Of a stretch of 64,000 bases of DNA, positions 34,690 to 43,418 are shown piece by piece. Location: NCBI RefSeq assembly GCF_023630175.1, contig NZ_JALLIN010000018.1, positions 1 to 64,000 on the forward strand, read 5' to 3'. Source of the DNA: Streptomyces cellostaticus. GTDB taxonomy: Bacteria > Actinomycetota > Actinomycetes > Streptomycetales > Streptomycetaceae. Below the pieces are notes generated by a model, which worked only from the letters and a program-made list of their open reading frames with translations, did no database searches and had not been told where the DNA came from. Position 1 is the stretch's first letter; each line of letters starts with the position of its first letter. Both the position numbers and the translations under genes were made by a program.

Positions 34690-36326
34690 CGCTCCGCCGC
34701 CCGGCCGCGCTGGCCGCGGCCGTCCTGACCGCCGCCTGCGGCCTCGCGCTGCTCCCCGCCGCCACGGCGAGCGCGCACCCCCTCGGCAACTTCACGGTGA
34801 ACCGGTACGACGGGCTGGTCGCCGCGCCCGGGCAGCTCCGCGTGGACCACGTGGAGGACCTCGCGGAGATCCCGGCGGCCCAGGCCGGGCCCGACGTACG
34901 GCGGATGGGCCTGAACGCGTGGGCCGAGCGGCGGTGCGCCGGGGCCGCCGAGGACAGCAGGCTCACCGTCGCGGGCCGCGCCACCGCGCTGACCGCCGAA
35001 AGCGCCCGGGCCCGGCTGCGGCCGGGCCAGGCGGGTCTGCACACCCTGCGTCTGGAGTGCCGGTTCACCGCTCCGCTGCCGCGGGGCGGGGCGGTCGCCC
35101 TCGGCTTCCGCGGCGCCGCGGCCGGCGGCGGACCCGGCTGGCGGGAGATCACCGCCCGCGGCGACCGGATGACACTCACCGCGACCGACGTGCCGAAGCG
35201 GTCCGTCTCGCACGAGCTGACCACCTATCCCGCGGACCTGCTGTCCTCGCCCGCCGACACCACCGCCGCCTCCCTGCGGGTGCGCCCCGGCGGGCCGGCC
35301 CTCGCCGAGGAGGGGCGGGACGCGCCGGGCGCCGCGGTCCTGCCGCGGGGCGCCGACCGCTGGACCCGTGCCCTGGGCGATCTGGTGGCCCGGCAGGACC
35401 TCACCCTCGGCTTCGCGGTGCTGGCACTGCTCATCGCGGTCGCCCTCGGTGCCCTGCACGCCCTCGCCCCGGGACACGGCAAGACCCTGATGGCGGCGAC
35501 GGCGGCCGCGCGCGGGGGCCGGTCCCGGCTGCGCGACGTGCTGCCCCTGGCCGCCTCGGTGACGGTGACGCACACCCTCGGTGTGGTCGCCCTGGGCCTG
35601 CTCGTCACCGCCGGGTCGGCGGCCACCCCCTCGGTGATCGCCTGGCTGGGCATGGCCGGCGGCGCCCTGGTGCTCGCGGCGGGCACCCGCCTGGTGCGCC
35701 GGGCCTGGCGCGACCGGGTGCGCGCGCATCCGCACCCGCACGCTCGACAGGGCCCGCAGGAGAGCCCCTTGGTCCTGGTGGGCGCATCCGGCGCGACGGC
35801 CGGCACCGGCGGCCACTCGCACCAGCACCTCCCTCCCGGGGGACACCACCATCACCCCGAGGGACACCAACATCACCACCCCCACGGGGAGCACGGGCAC
35901 CCCCATGGGGAGCACGGGCACTCCCACCACGACGGGACGGTGCACACGCACGGCGGCCACACCCACAGCCACCCCACCGCCCCCACCCTGCGCGGCACGA
36001 TCCTGCTCGGCTTCGCCGGAGGTCTGGTGCCCAGCCCGTCCGCGGTGGTCGTCCTGGTCGGCGCCGCGGCACTCGGCAAGGCCTGGTTCGGACTGCTGCT
36101 GGTCGTGGCGTACGGCGCCGGTCTGGCGCTGACGCTGACGGCGGCCGGGTTCGCGGTGGTCCGGCTGGGCTCCGGCGTCGCCCGCATGCTGGACCGGCGC
36201 CCGCGCTGGACGTCCCACCCGGTGGCCGGACTGGTCCGGCGCACCCTGCCGCTCGCGTCCGCGCTGGTCGTCGTCGCCCTGGGCGCCGGATTGCTGCTCA
36301 AGGGGGCCGCATCCGCGGTCGGCTGA
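34686..36326 (+). CDS. NicO-type (HoxN/HupN/NixA-RcnA) nickel/cobalt transporter with His-rich loop
   Basis: 546 residues from GTG 34686. A signal-like N-terminus is followed by a roughly 200-residue extracytoplasmic domain (HPLGNFTVNRYDGLV) and then six membrane helices. The NicO signature GALHALAPGHGKTLMAATAA contains the metal-binding His residues. The central loop is exceptionally His-rich (GGHHHHPEGHQHHHPHGEHG and two HGEHGH units), a metal buffer or sensor. Family members move Ni or Co ions, RcnA outward and NixA inward; the exported N-terminal domain is an actinobacterial addition. It is coupled to the TPR gene and belongs to the presumed SigK regulon. Confidence 0.9.
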   Translation: MTLRRPAALAAAVLTAACGLALLPAATASAHPLGNFTVNRYDGLVAAPGQLRVDHVEDLAEIPAAQAGPDVRRMGLNAWAERRCAGAAEDSRLTVAGRATALTAESARARLRPGQAGLHTLRLECRFTAPLPRGGAVALGFRGAAAGGGPGWREITARGDRMTLTATDVPKRSVSHELTTYPADLLSSPADTTAASLRVRPGGPALAEEGRDAPGAAVLPRGADRWTRALGDLVARQDLTLGFAVLALLIAVALGALHALAPGHGKTLMAATAAARGGRSRLRDVLPLAASVTVTHTLGVVALGLLVTAGSAATPSVIAWLGMAGGALVLAAGTRLVRRAWRDRVRAHPHPHARQGPQESPLVLVGASGATAGTGGHSHQHLPPGGHHHHPEGHQHHHPHGEHGHPHGEHGHSHHDGTVHTHGGHTHSHPTAPTLRGTILLGFAGGLVPSPSAVVVLVGAAALGKAWFGLLLVVAYGAGLALTLTAAGFAVVRLGSGVARMLDRRPRWTSHPVAGLVRRTLPLASALVVVALGAGLLLKGAASAVG

Positions 36327-36372
36327 GCTACTTTTGTGGAGGAATCACGTCAGATGCCGTGGGGGGGCACCC

Positions 36373-38025
36373 GTGTCCGGAGAATCGGGCGGTGAACGCG
36401 TGATCGCGGGCCGCTACCGTCTGCTGGCCCCGCTCGGAGAGGGCGGCATGGGCACCGTGTGGCGGGCCCGCGACGAGGTGCTGCACCGCGAGGTGGCCGT
36501 CAAGGAGGTTCGGGCCCCGGCGGGGCTGCCCGCCTCCGACGTCGAGCGGATGTACACGCGCCTGGAGCGCGAGGCGTGGGCGGCGGCCCGGGTCGCCGAC
36601 CGCAACGTGGTCACGGTGTACGACGTCGCACTGGAGGGCGGCCGCCCCTGGATCGTGATGGAACTGGTCCGCGGGCTGTCGCTGGCCGACCGGCTGGAGG
36701 ACGAGGGCCCGCTGCCGCCCCGGCGGGCGGCGCTGATCGGGGCCGAGGTGCTGGGAGCGCTGCGCGCGGCGCACGCGGCCGGGGTGCTGCACCGGGACGT
36801 GAAGCCGGCGAACGTCCTGCTGGCGGAGGACGGCCGGGTGGTGCTGACCGACTTCGGCATCGCCACGGTCGAGGGCACTTCCGCGCTGACGATGACCGGA
36901 GAGGTGATCGGCTCCCCCGAGTTCCTCGCACCGGAGCGCGCGCTGGGGCGCACCCCGGGCCCTGAGTCGGACCTGTGGTCGCTGGGCGTGCTGCTGTACG
37001 CGGCCGTCGAGGGCAGTTCACCGTTCCGGCAGGACACCCCGCTGAGCACCCTGCGGGCCGTGGTGGACGAGGAGTTGCCCCCGCCTCGCCGGGCCGGGCC
37101 GCTGGCCCCGGTCATCGAGGCGCTGCTGCGCAAGGATCCCGCCGAGCGGCTGCCGGCCGAACAGGCCGAGCGGGACCTGCGGATCGTCGCGGCCGGCGGG
37201 ACACCGGCGGCGGGGGCGTCGGCCCCGTCGTACACCCCGACGATCGCGGCCCGGCCGGGCCGCCCCTCCCCCACGCCGCCGACGCCGCTTCGGGCGGACG
37301 GTCCGGAACGCGGGACGACGACTGCCGGACCGGAGCGCGGGACGACGGCTGCCGGACCGGAGCGCGGCCGGCGCGCCGGGCCGCTGCTGGTCGCCGGGCT
37401 GCTCGCGGTCGTCCTGGCGGCGGCGGGACTGACGTACGCCCTCCGCGACCACGGCGGCGGCCGGGCGGGGGACGGCACGCACGCCGGCCGGGCGGACGGC
37501 ACGCGCTCCGGCGCCACCGGCACCGCCGCGGACACGGACACGCGCCCGGACACCGGAGCCCCGTCGCCCGCGCCGAGCGGTGGCGCGGCGGGCGAGGGCA
37601 CGACGTCCGAGGGCGCGGCGGGCAGCCGGCCCGCCCAGTCGGTGCACGTCGCCCTGGCCGGCGCGCACACGGAGTACGTCGGGAGCTGCCCGCCGCCGGA
37701 CGCGTCGGCGCCGGCGTTCACGGCGACGTTCACCGTCGGGCGGCTGCCGGCCCGGGTGGAGTACCGGTGGACGCTCGCGCACGGATCGGTCTCCGACCCG
37801 GGGTGGAAGACGCTGGCGTTCCCGGCGGGCGGCACGCGGAGCGGACAGGTGCGGGTCACCGTCACCGCGTACGCCGACGGCGGGACGACGGAGAACGAGA
37901 TCGGTGTGGAAGTACGCGCTCCGGTGCGGACCACGTCGAACACGGTGCCGTTCTCGGTGAGCTGTACGACCGCGACGGAGACCCCGTCGGACGGGGCCTC
38001 CGCGTCGCCTTCGGACTCGCCCTGA
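36373..38025 (+). CDS. Membrane Ser/Thr protein kinase (PknB-like)
   Basis: 550 residues. Kinase motifs: glycine loop LGEGGMGTVWRARD, Lys in EVAVKEV, HRDVKPANVLL, DFGIA and SPEFLAPERALG are all intact, so it should be active. A Pro/Thr-rich juxtamembrane segment contains a 10-residue near-repeat (PERGTTTAG, PERGTTAAG); one membrane helix (PLLVAGLLAVVLAAAGLTYA) leads to an extracellular domain with two cysteines (GSCPPPDA, FSVSCTT) that is Ig-like rather than PASTA, so the input is not muropeptide binding of PknB type. GTG 36373 is chosen; GTG 36400 is possible. It has no operon partner. Confidence 0.92.
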   Translation: MSGESGGERVIAGRYRLLAPLGEGGMGTVWRARDEVLHREVAVKEVRAPAGLPASDVERMYTRLEREAWAAARVADRNVVTVYDVALEGGRPWIVMELVRGLSLADRLEDEGPLPPRRAALIGAEVLGALRAAHAAGVLHRDVKPANVLLAEDGRVVLTDFGIATVEGTSALTMTGEVIGSPEFLAPERALGRTPGPESDLWSLGVLLYAAVEGSSPFRQDTPLSTLRAVVDEELPPPRRAGPLAPVIEALLRKDPAERLPAEQAERDLRIVAAGGTPAAGASAPSYTPTIAARPGRPSPTPPTPLRADGPERGTTTAGPERGTTAAGPERGRRAGPLLVAGLLAVVLAAAGLTYALRDHGGGRAGDGTHAGRADGTRSGATGTAADTDTRPDTGAPSPAPSGGAAGEGTTSEGAAGSRPAQSVHVALAGAHTEYVGSCPPPDASAPAFTATFTVGRLPARVEYRWTLAHGSVSDPGWKTLAFPAGGTRSGQVRVTVTAYADGGTTENEIGVEVRAPVRTTSNTVPFSVSCTTATETPSDGASASPSDSP

Positions 38026-38085
38026 GAGTTCACTCCCACGGGCCGGCCCTGGTGGAGTCTCGGTTGACCGTCTCACCCACCCGGC

Positions 38086-38892
38086 TCAGGCCGCGTTGGT
38101 GAGCACCGGCAGGTAGCCGCCGGACTGGCCGCTCGCGGTCGGGTGGTACGACTCGCCGATGTCGAGCCAGTTGACGCTGTGGAGCCAGGAGCTGCCGGAG
38201 CAGATCTCGTGGCCGCTGAACGTGGTGCGTACGTCGCCGAAGACGAAGTCGTGGTCGAGGGCGCGCTTCTGGACGGCGCTGTTGAGGTGGTCGGCCGCGT
38301 CGTTGATCGCGGACCGCTTGGTCTCGGAGAGGCCCAGGCAGCTCTGCCCGAGCTTGTAGAAGCGGGGGTAGCCGATGACGACGACCCGGGCGGACGGGGC
38401 TTTGGCACTGATCGCGTCGTAGACGGTGTCGAGTTTGCCGGGGAGCGTGGAGTCGACGTACGCCTTGGCACTGTTGATCTTCGCCAGGCAGGTGCTGTTG
38501 GAGGAGATGACACAGGTCGTCATCACGTCGGCGAAACCGGCGTCGTTGCCGCCGATGGTGATGGAGACCAGTCCGGTCGAGGAGTTGAGCGAGCCGAGCT
38601 GGTTGGCCAGCACGTCGCCCGTCTTGGCGCCCGAGCAGGCGTTGAAGGCGAAGGAGGAGGGGCTGTGGGCGGCGTTCCACAGGTACGGGTACGCCTTGGT
38701 ACTGCGGTCGCAACTGCCGCTGGAACCGATGTAACTGCCCGATCCGACCCCCGAGGAGTAGGAGTCGCCGAGCGCCACGTAGCCGCCGGACACGGCCGTC
38801 GAGGAGGCCTGCGCCGTGGCGGCCCCGGTGAGGGAGAGGCCGGTGGCGAGGAGGAGCGAGGTCATGAATCCGGTAAGTCGGGAACGTCTCAT
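38086..38892 (-). CDS. Extracellular SGNH/GDSL lipase
   Basis: 268 residues, ATG with AAAGGGAGG upstream. Signal peptide to about residue 34 (GAATAQASS). Block I YVALGDSYSSGVG holds the nucleophilic Ser, block III TIGGNDAGFADVM the oxyanion Asn, and block V SYHPTASGQSGGYLPV the catalytic Asp/His region; six cysteines probably form three disulfides. It matches the S. rimosus/S. coelicolor SCO1725 type of secreted lipase/esterase, acting on acyl esters outside the cell. Converges with the kinase gene. A palindrome upstream may be its control element. Confidence 0.94.
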   Translation of the reverse strand: MRRSRLTGFMTSLLLATGLSLTGAATAQASSTAVSGGYVALGDSYSSGVGSGSYIGSSGSCDRSTKAYPYLWNAAHSPSSFAFNACSGAKTGDVLANQLGSLNSSTGLVSITIGGNDAGFADVMTTCVISSNSTCLAKINSAKAYVDSTLPGKLDTVYDAISAKAPSARVVVIGYPRFYKLGQSCLGLSETKRSAINDAADHLNSAVQKRALDHDFVFGDVRTTFSGHEICSGSSWLHSVNWLDIGESYHPTASGQSGGYLPVLTNAA

Positions 38893-39390
38893 GGAACCTC
38901 CCTTTAGCAGCATCTCTGACACAACTGTCGTAGCAACTACGCGTGTTGACTGGAAGTGTCCATGCCAAGAACTTTTTCGATCTCAACGACTCCTCACCGC
39001 CTCTCGACGCAATCACCCCAGGACGTTCACCGCCCGGCGTCTTGCGCACCCGCCCCGGCCCGTCCGCCGACGGGGCGTCAGGCGGCCCCGTGGAGCGGCC
39101 CGTCACCGCCCCGGCCCGCGCCGGTCACGCCCCCCGCTCATCGCGCTCCGCCGGCCCGGCCGCAGCGGTGCCCGCCTCGGCCCGGGCCCCCGGCCGCTCC
39201 CGCCCGTCCTCGCCGGCAGGGCCGTCCGGCCGAGGAGTCCGCACGGGCCCGGCCGCCCGCGGACCACGCGTGACGCACCGTCAAGGACCACCGTCGCGGC
39301 GGGATCGGGCTCGCGGCCGAGGTGGGGTGACACCAGGACAAGCGGTGGAAATGCCGTGCGCCTGGGGCACCGGTGCCGGATCATGGCGGC
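38893..39390. other. 498-bp divergent intergenic region
   Basis: No supported gene. The lipase side (38893-39000) is AT-rich for this genome and holds the palindrome at 38929-38941. The rest is GC-rich and proline/alanine-like in all frames, with nothing coding seen. Confidence 0.5.
38929..38941. promoter_or_regulatory. Palindrome upstream of the lipase gene
   Basis: CGTAG-CAA-CTACG, 36 bp before the lipase start codon, in an AT-rich patch. It may be a regulator site in the untranslated leader. Confidence 0.4.
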
Positions 39391-40485
39391 ATGTCTGCGA
39401 ACCCACACGACGCTCTGCCGATCCGGCTCCACGTCGACGACTCCGACTCGCCGTCCGACGTCGTCGACGCGCTGTTCCTCGGCCGCTTCGCGACGGGCGA
39501 GCAGCCGTACTCCCACGCCGTGAACATCGACCGGGTGCGCTCCGGCGCGACCCTGCTGCCGGAGGGCGCCCAGGTGCTGCGCGCCGCCCGCGACGACGAC
39601 CGCAGCGCCACCCTCGCCGAGGGCGACGGCTGGACCCTGCTGGTCTCCCGCTGGAACCGGGGCGCGGACGTCACGGTGACCGCCACCAGCGCCGAACTGG
39701 CGAAGACGGTCCTGGACCGGGCGACCGACGGCGCGGCCGACGAGCCGGAGCCGCAGCCGGAGAACGTGGCCATGGGCTTCTGGTACGTCTCCCCGCGGCG
39801 CGGCCCGCACCGGACCACCCGGCAGATCTCCGCGGGCACCTGGGACGAGGTGCGGCCCAACTACACCGCGCCGGTGGCGGACGCGATGGACCGCCTGATG
39901 AAGACGACCCCGCAGGACATCGCCGGCCGCCTCCTGCTGCTGCACGGGCCGCCCGGCACGGGCAAGACCTCCGCGCTGCGCACGCTCGCCCGTTCCTGGC
40001 GCGACTGGTGCCAGGTGGACTGCGTGCTCGACCCGGAGCGGCTCTTCTCCGACGTCGGCTATCTGATGGACATCGCGATCGGCGAGGAGGACGCGGCGGG
40101 CAAGGGGCGCTGGCGGCTGCTCCTGCTGGAGGACTGCGACGAGCTGATCCGGGGGGAGGCCCGGCACACCGCGGGGCAGGCCCTGTCCCGGCTGCTCAAC
40201 CTCACCGACGGCCTGCTCGGCCAGGGCCGCAACGTCCTGGTGGGCGTCACCACCAACGAGGACCTGGAACGGCTGCACCCGGCCGTCGTGCGGCCCGGGC
40301 GCTGCCTGGCCCGCATCGAGGTGGGCCCGCTGACCCGCGCCGAGGCGGCCGGCTGGCTGGGCACCGAGGAGGGCGTCGGCCGGGACGGCGCCACCCTGGC
40401 CGAGCTGTACGCGCTGCGCCGGGGCACGGCGCCGACGTCGGTGCCGGGGGCGAGGGAGGACGCGGACGCGGGGCTGTATCTGTAG
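39391..40485 (+). CDS. AAA-family ATPase (DUF5925-containing)
   Basis: 364 residues from ATG 39391. The N-terminal 130 residues (IRLHVDDSDSPSDVVDALFL) are the actinobacterial DUF5925 module; the C-terminal part is an AAA domain with Walker A LLHGPPGTGKTSALR, Walker B WRLLLLEDCDELI, sensor GVTTNEDLERLHPAVVRPGR and an arginine finger in VVRPGR. Architecture resembles proteasome-linked or prophage-type AAA ATPases, but no partner is adjacent and the function is unknown. Single gene; the start could be leaderless (GATCAT 6 nt upstream). Confidence 0.88.
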   Translation: MSANPHDALPIRLHVDDSDSPSDVVDALFLGRFATGEQPYSHAVNIDRVRSGATLLPEGAQVLRAARDDDRSATLAEGDGWTLLVSRWNRGADVTVTATSAELAKTVLDRATDGAADEPEPQPENVAMGFWYVSPRRGPHRTTRQISAGTWDEVRPNYTAPVADAMDRLMKTTPQDIAGRLLLLHGPPGTGKTSALRTLARSWRDWCQVDCVLDPERLFSDVGYLMDIAIGEEDAAGKGRWRLLLLEDCDELIRGEARHTAGQALSRLLNLTDGLLGQGRNVLVGVTTNEDLERLHPAVVRPGRCLARIEVGPLTRAEAAGWLGTEEGVGRDGATLAELYALRRGTAPTSVPGAREDADAGLYL

Positions 40486-40570
40486 CCGGTCGCCCGGAGC
40501 CCCGGCGGACCTGTGGTCGGCGGACCCGTGCGGACCTGTGGGCGCCGGGTCCGGGTGCTTTCATGACTGT

Positions 40571-41341
40571 ATGACCGTGTTCGTCGGCACCTCGGGATGG
40601 CAGTACAAGGACTGGCGGGGTGTCGTCTACCCGACAGGGGTTCCGGCGCGGCTGTGGCTGGAGGAGTACGCACGCCGGTTCGGGACCGTGGAGATCAACA
40701 ACGCCTTCTACCGGCTGCCCTCGTACGACGACTTCGCCGTCTGGCGGGCGCGGGTGCCGCCGGACTTCGTGGCCGCGGTCAAGGCCAGCCGCTACCTGAC
40801 CCACATCAAGCGCCTGCGTGAGCCCGAGGAGCCCGTGCACCGGCTCATGACCCACGCGGCGGGCCTGGGCGACCGGCTGGGCCCGGTCCTCCTGCAGCTC
40901 CCGCCGACCCTGCGCGCGGACCCGCCGCTGCTGGACGCCTGCCTGGCCTGCTTCCCGCCGGGCGCCCGGGTCGCCGTCGAGCCGCGGCACGACTCCTGGT
41001 GGACGACCGAGGTGCGCGAGGTGCTGGCGTCCCGGGGGGCCGCCCTGTGCTGGGCGGACGTCCTGGCCCGCCCGGCCACCCCGCTGTGGCGCACCACCGG
41101 CTGGGGCTACGTCCGCTTCCACGAGGGCCGCGCGCAGCCGTGGCCGCGCTACGGCAGGCGGTCCCTGGAGACCTGGGCGGACCGGATCGCGACGACCTGG
41201 CCCGAGGGGGAGGACGTGTACGCGTACTTCAACAACGATCCCGGGGGCGCGGCGGTCCGTGACGCGATGACGTTCGCGGGGACGGCACGCCGGGCCGGCC
41301 TGGCGGTGACCCGGACACCGGAACCGGCGCGTACACGCTGA
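40571..41341 (+). CDS. DUF72 family protein
   Basis: 256 residues. FVGTSGWQYKDWRGVVYPTG, the TVEINNAFYRLPSYDDFAVW strand, and AYFNNDPGGAAVRDA define the DUF72 TIM-barrel family; the conserved WHxR-type residues appear as EPRHDSWW. DUF72 proteins are widespread and of unknown enzymatic role; structures show a metal-free TIM barrel. It is the last core-chromosome gene before the accessory block. ATG 40571 is chosen because MTVFVGTSGW is the usual N-terminus. Confidence 0.92.
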   Translation: MTVFVGTSGWQYKDWRGVVYPTGVPARLWLEEYARRFGTVEINNAFYRLPSYDDFAVWRARVPPDFVAAVKASRYLTHIKRLREPEEPVHRLMTHAAGLGDRLGPVLLQLPPTLRADPPLLDACLACFPPGARVAVEPRHDSWWTTEVREVLASRGAALCWADVLARPATPLWRTTGWGYVRFHEGRAQPWPRYGRRSLETWADRIATTWPEGEDVYAYFNNDPGGAAVRDAMTFAGTARRAGLAVTRTPEPARTR

Positions 41342-41418
41342 CCCGGGAACCTCTGCCCGGCCCGGGCCGGATCAGGCGACAGGAGCCCGATCCGCGCGAG
41401 CGGCCCTACCAACCCCCT

Positions 41419-41484
41419 ACCAACCCCACCCGCACCTTCACCACGCTCCTCCGCGAGGCCGGCCTCCGCCGCATCCGCTTCCAC
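41419..41484 (+). pseudogene. Remnant of a tyrosine recombinase (integrase) C-terminal domain
   Basis: A 22-codon frame reads TNPTRTFTTLLREAGLRRIR followed by FH. The intact integrase in this window reads PTNLTRRFRHLLERAGLRVI then RFHDLRHS at the same place, just before the HxxR active-site motif. After the FH codons the similarity stops abruptly. This is the stump of a different, deleted integrated element. Confidence 0.65.
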
Positions 41485-41532
41485 CCGCTGCTCGGTAACG
41501 CTCTCGGTCGCCCCTGGCACGCGACACGGCGA

Positions 41533-41563
41533 CGGCGTCGAACACCGCTGGTGTTCGGCGCCG
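41533..41563. repeat. Hairpin in the mobile-element scar
   Basis: CGAACACC and GGTGTTCG arms around GCT, extended by CGGCG/CGCCG past a T-G mismatch. It may be a terminator or an element end; it lies 34 bp past the transposase remnant stop. Confidence 0.5.
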
Positions 41564-41597
41564 TTGCCGCTGAGGTTGAAAGGCTGAGGTGACAGGG

Positions 41598-41820
41598 TTA
41601 CGGGGACTCCAGCGTCAGTCCGGCCTCGGTGATGAAGCCGCCGCGGATCTCGGGTCGTCGTTGGATGCCGCGTAGTCGGTTCTTCACGAGTGGGGTGGGG
41701 TCGTCGATCACGCGAGGTGCGAGGTTGGCCAGGGATCTCTTCGGGCGGCCCCAGGCGCCTTCGACGGGGTTGAGGTCGGGCGTGCAGGGCGGGAGCTTGA
41801 CGATGGTCAGCCAGTCGCTG
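41598..41820 (-). pseudogene. IS630-family transposase, C-terminal remnant
   Basis: The minus strand encodes about 74 residues: SDWLTIVKLPPCTPDLNPVE, then GAWGRPKRSLANLAPRVIDD and a tail ending GLTLESP before TAA. The LPPCTPDLNPVEGAW segment is the end of the DDE catalytic domain of IS630/Tc1-type transposases, with the final acidic residue in NPVE. Everything N-terminal of it is missing; the methyltransferase gene ends only 16 bp away. No inverted repeat pair was seen. Confidence 0.75.
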
Positions 41821-41835
41821 CTGGCGCCTCGCCGG

Positions 41836-42582
41836 TCACCGCGGAGTCTGTCGGGCCACTGTGTACGCGGTGGGGCCGGTAAGCCCTGTCCCTGTGCCGT
41901 CGAGCATGTCCAGGACCTCGAAGCCGACGCCCTCCGCGTAGCGTTCGAGCTCCTGGGGGAACAGGACGCGTCTGCGGATCTCGTCTCGGGCCTCGTCGCC
42001 CGAGGGGAGCATCCAGTGCCGGTGCATGGTGTTGATCTGGGTCCGCAGGTCCCACGTGTGGCGGATGGTGACGGTCGCGGGTCCCGTCGGGGTGTCGACC
42101 GTGGCGGTGGTCGGCTCGGTCCGGGTGATCGGGGCGACGGGGGAACACAGCACGAGCAGCGCGCCCGGCCGGGCGTGGGCGGCGAAGGTGGCGAAGACCT
42201 GGCCGATGTCGTTGTTGTCGTGCACGTAGGCGAGGCTGTTGCCCATGCAGGTCACCACGTCCATGCGGCTGCCGAGTCGTACGGTGCGCATGTCGCCGGT
42301 GCGGATGTCCAGCCCGGGCCGGGCCTGGCGGGCGTAGTCGACCAGGCCGGGCTGGAGGTCCACGCCGATGCACTCGAAGCGCTTGGCCAGGATCTCCAGG
42401 TCCCGGCCGGTACCGCATCCGAAGTCGACCAGGGTCCGGACGTCCGGCCGGTGCAGATCGATCAGGGTCTGGCACATTCCTGCGCTCGTGCTGTCGGACT
42501 GGACCAGGTCGTAGAGTGCCGGATCGCGGTACAGGAGGTTCGTGGCTTCCACGTGCTCGGCTTCCGTGTCGGGGCTGGTCAC
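41836..42582 (-). CDS. SAM-dependent class I methyltransferase
   Basis: 248 residues. Motif I VDFGCGTGRDLEIL binds SAM; IGVDLQPGLVDYARQA and VVTCMGNSLAYVHDNNDIGQ are motifs II and IV of small-molecule methyltransferases. GTG 42582 overlaps the stop of the asparagine-synthase-like pseudogene as GTGA, so the pair was once co-translated. It is the last gene of the peptide locus and may modify the peptide or a released product. No clue to the acceptor atom. Confidence 0.85.
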   Translation of the reverse strand: MTSPDTEAEHVEATNLLYRDPALYDLVQSDSTSAGMCQTLIDLHRPDVRTLVDFGCGTGRDLEILAKRFECIGVDLQPGLVDYARQARPGLDIRTGDMRTVRLGSRMDVVTCMGNSLAYVHDNNDIGQVFATFAAHARPGALLVLCSPVAPITRTEPTTATVDTPTGPATVTIRHTWDLRTQINTMHRHWMLPSGDEARDEIRRRVLFPQELERYAEGVGFEVLDMLDGTGTGLTGPTAYTVARQTPR

Positions 42583-43345
42583 ATGAGGCTTCGCAGCCCG
42601 ACCTCCAAGGCGACTGCATCGCACAGCAGATCGGGGACGGCCGGCGCGGAGTCGGCGTTCCTCCGTGCCTGGGCGAGAGCCTTGCCGTCAACGTAGCCGA
42701 GGTCGACCAGGATGGACTCCTTCAGCATGTCGTCCAGGACGGGCAGGCCGTAGGACCGCAGTCCCTTCTCCAGGACGGCCAGGAAGTTCTCCGGTTCGGC
42801 AGGCGCGGCCACCCACTCTGCCAGCCCGGCCCGTCTGATCCGTTCGCGGAACAGCGCCTTGCCTCGCTTGTACTCGTGCGGCAGCTGCTCCATGAACCGC
42901 ACGATCCGCGGGTGCACGAGCGGGCTCACCGGCCAGATTCCGGCCCGGAGGAATCCGGGGTTGTGCATCCCGAACGCCATCAGGGCCGGTACGGGCAATA
43001 CCGGGATGGGCGGGCGGCCTGCATATACGGCCGCAGTAGTGCCAGGTCCCAAGAGGCGTGCAGCTCGCCGGCCTTCTCTGCCAGGTAAAGCGGGGCTGTG
43101 CCGAAGACGCCCACCGTCAGGCAGGCTTGTCCGGGCTCCATGGTGAGTTCGACGAGGTCGGCCTCGTCCCGCTTGCACTCCTTCACGCGGACCCGTACGC
43201 GCGGCGCCTGGTCGTCGTTGACCTCCATGACCAATGTGGACAGGTTCGCGGGCTCGATCCAGCTCTCGCCGTTGGTCCAACGGCCGCCCTGTGATCTCCA
43301 CTTGGGCTCCTGGAGATCGGCCAGGCGCAGACGCATCGACAACAT
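42579..43345 (-). pseudogene. Asparagine-synthase-like gene with central deletion and frameshift
   Basis: Two frames encode the two ends of one protein. From ATG 43345 the N-terminal part runs for about 110 residues (VGVFGTAPLYLAEKAGELHA, then SWDLALLRPYM), which fits a glutaminase-like domain, and stops at 42980. In another frame, from about 43025, the C-terminal end follows (ALMAFGMHNPGFLRAGIWPV, HEYKRGKALFRERIRRAGLA). The middle, which would hold the ATP-pyrophosphatase motif SGGxDS, is missing, so adenylating activity is lost. Asparagine-synthase folds form the macrolactam in lasso peptides and amides elsewhere. Preceded by a ribosome site GGAAGGGG. Confidence 0.65.
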
Positions 43346-43368
43346 GTAGTCCCCTTCCGATGTCGTGC

Positions 43369-43402
43369 GGCGGGGCGGGGCCGCGAACGACCCCGCCCCG
43401 CC
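43369..43402 (-). terminator. Hairpin directly after the precursor-like peptide gene
   Basis: Perfect 12-bp arms (GGCGGGGCGGGG and its complement), 10-nt loop, 16 bp past the peptide stop codon. Such attenuators keep short peptide messages more abundant than the enzyme genes behind them. Confidence 0.7.
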
Positions 43403-43418
43403 TGGCGTCAGCCCTGGC

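Larger units (their letters stand above)
41342..41835. other. Mobile-element scar between core chromosome and accessory block
   Basis: Contains no intact gene. It holds a tyrosine-recombinase remnant (41419-41484), a hairpin (41533-41563) and the end of an IS630-type transposase (41598-41820). The first 75 bp carry a duplicated CCCTACCAACC (41404-41414 and 41416-41426). No tRNA gene was found here. Confidence 0.6.

Noticed and set aside
35819..35990. His-codon-rich repeats as a possible CRISPR or regulatory repeat
   Set aside because: They are in-frame within the NicO transporter loop; repeat units are short, irregular and explained by histidine codons. No CRISPR array was seen anywhere in the window.
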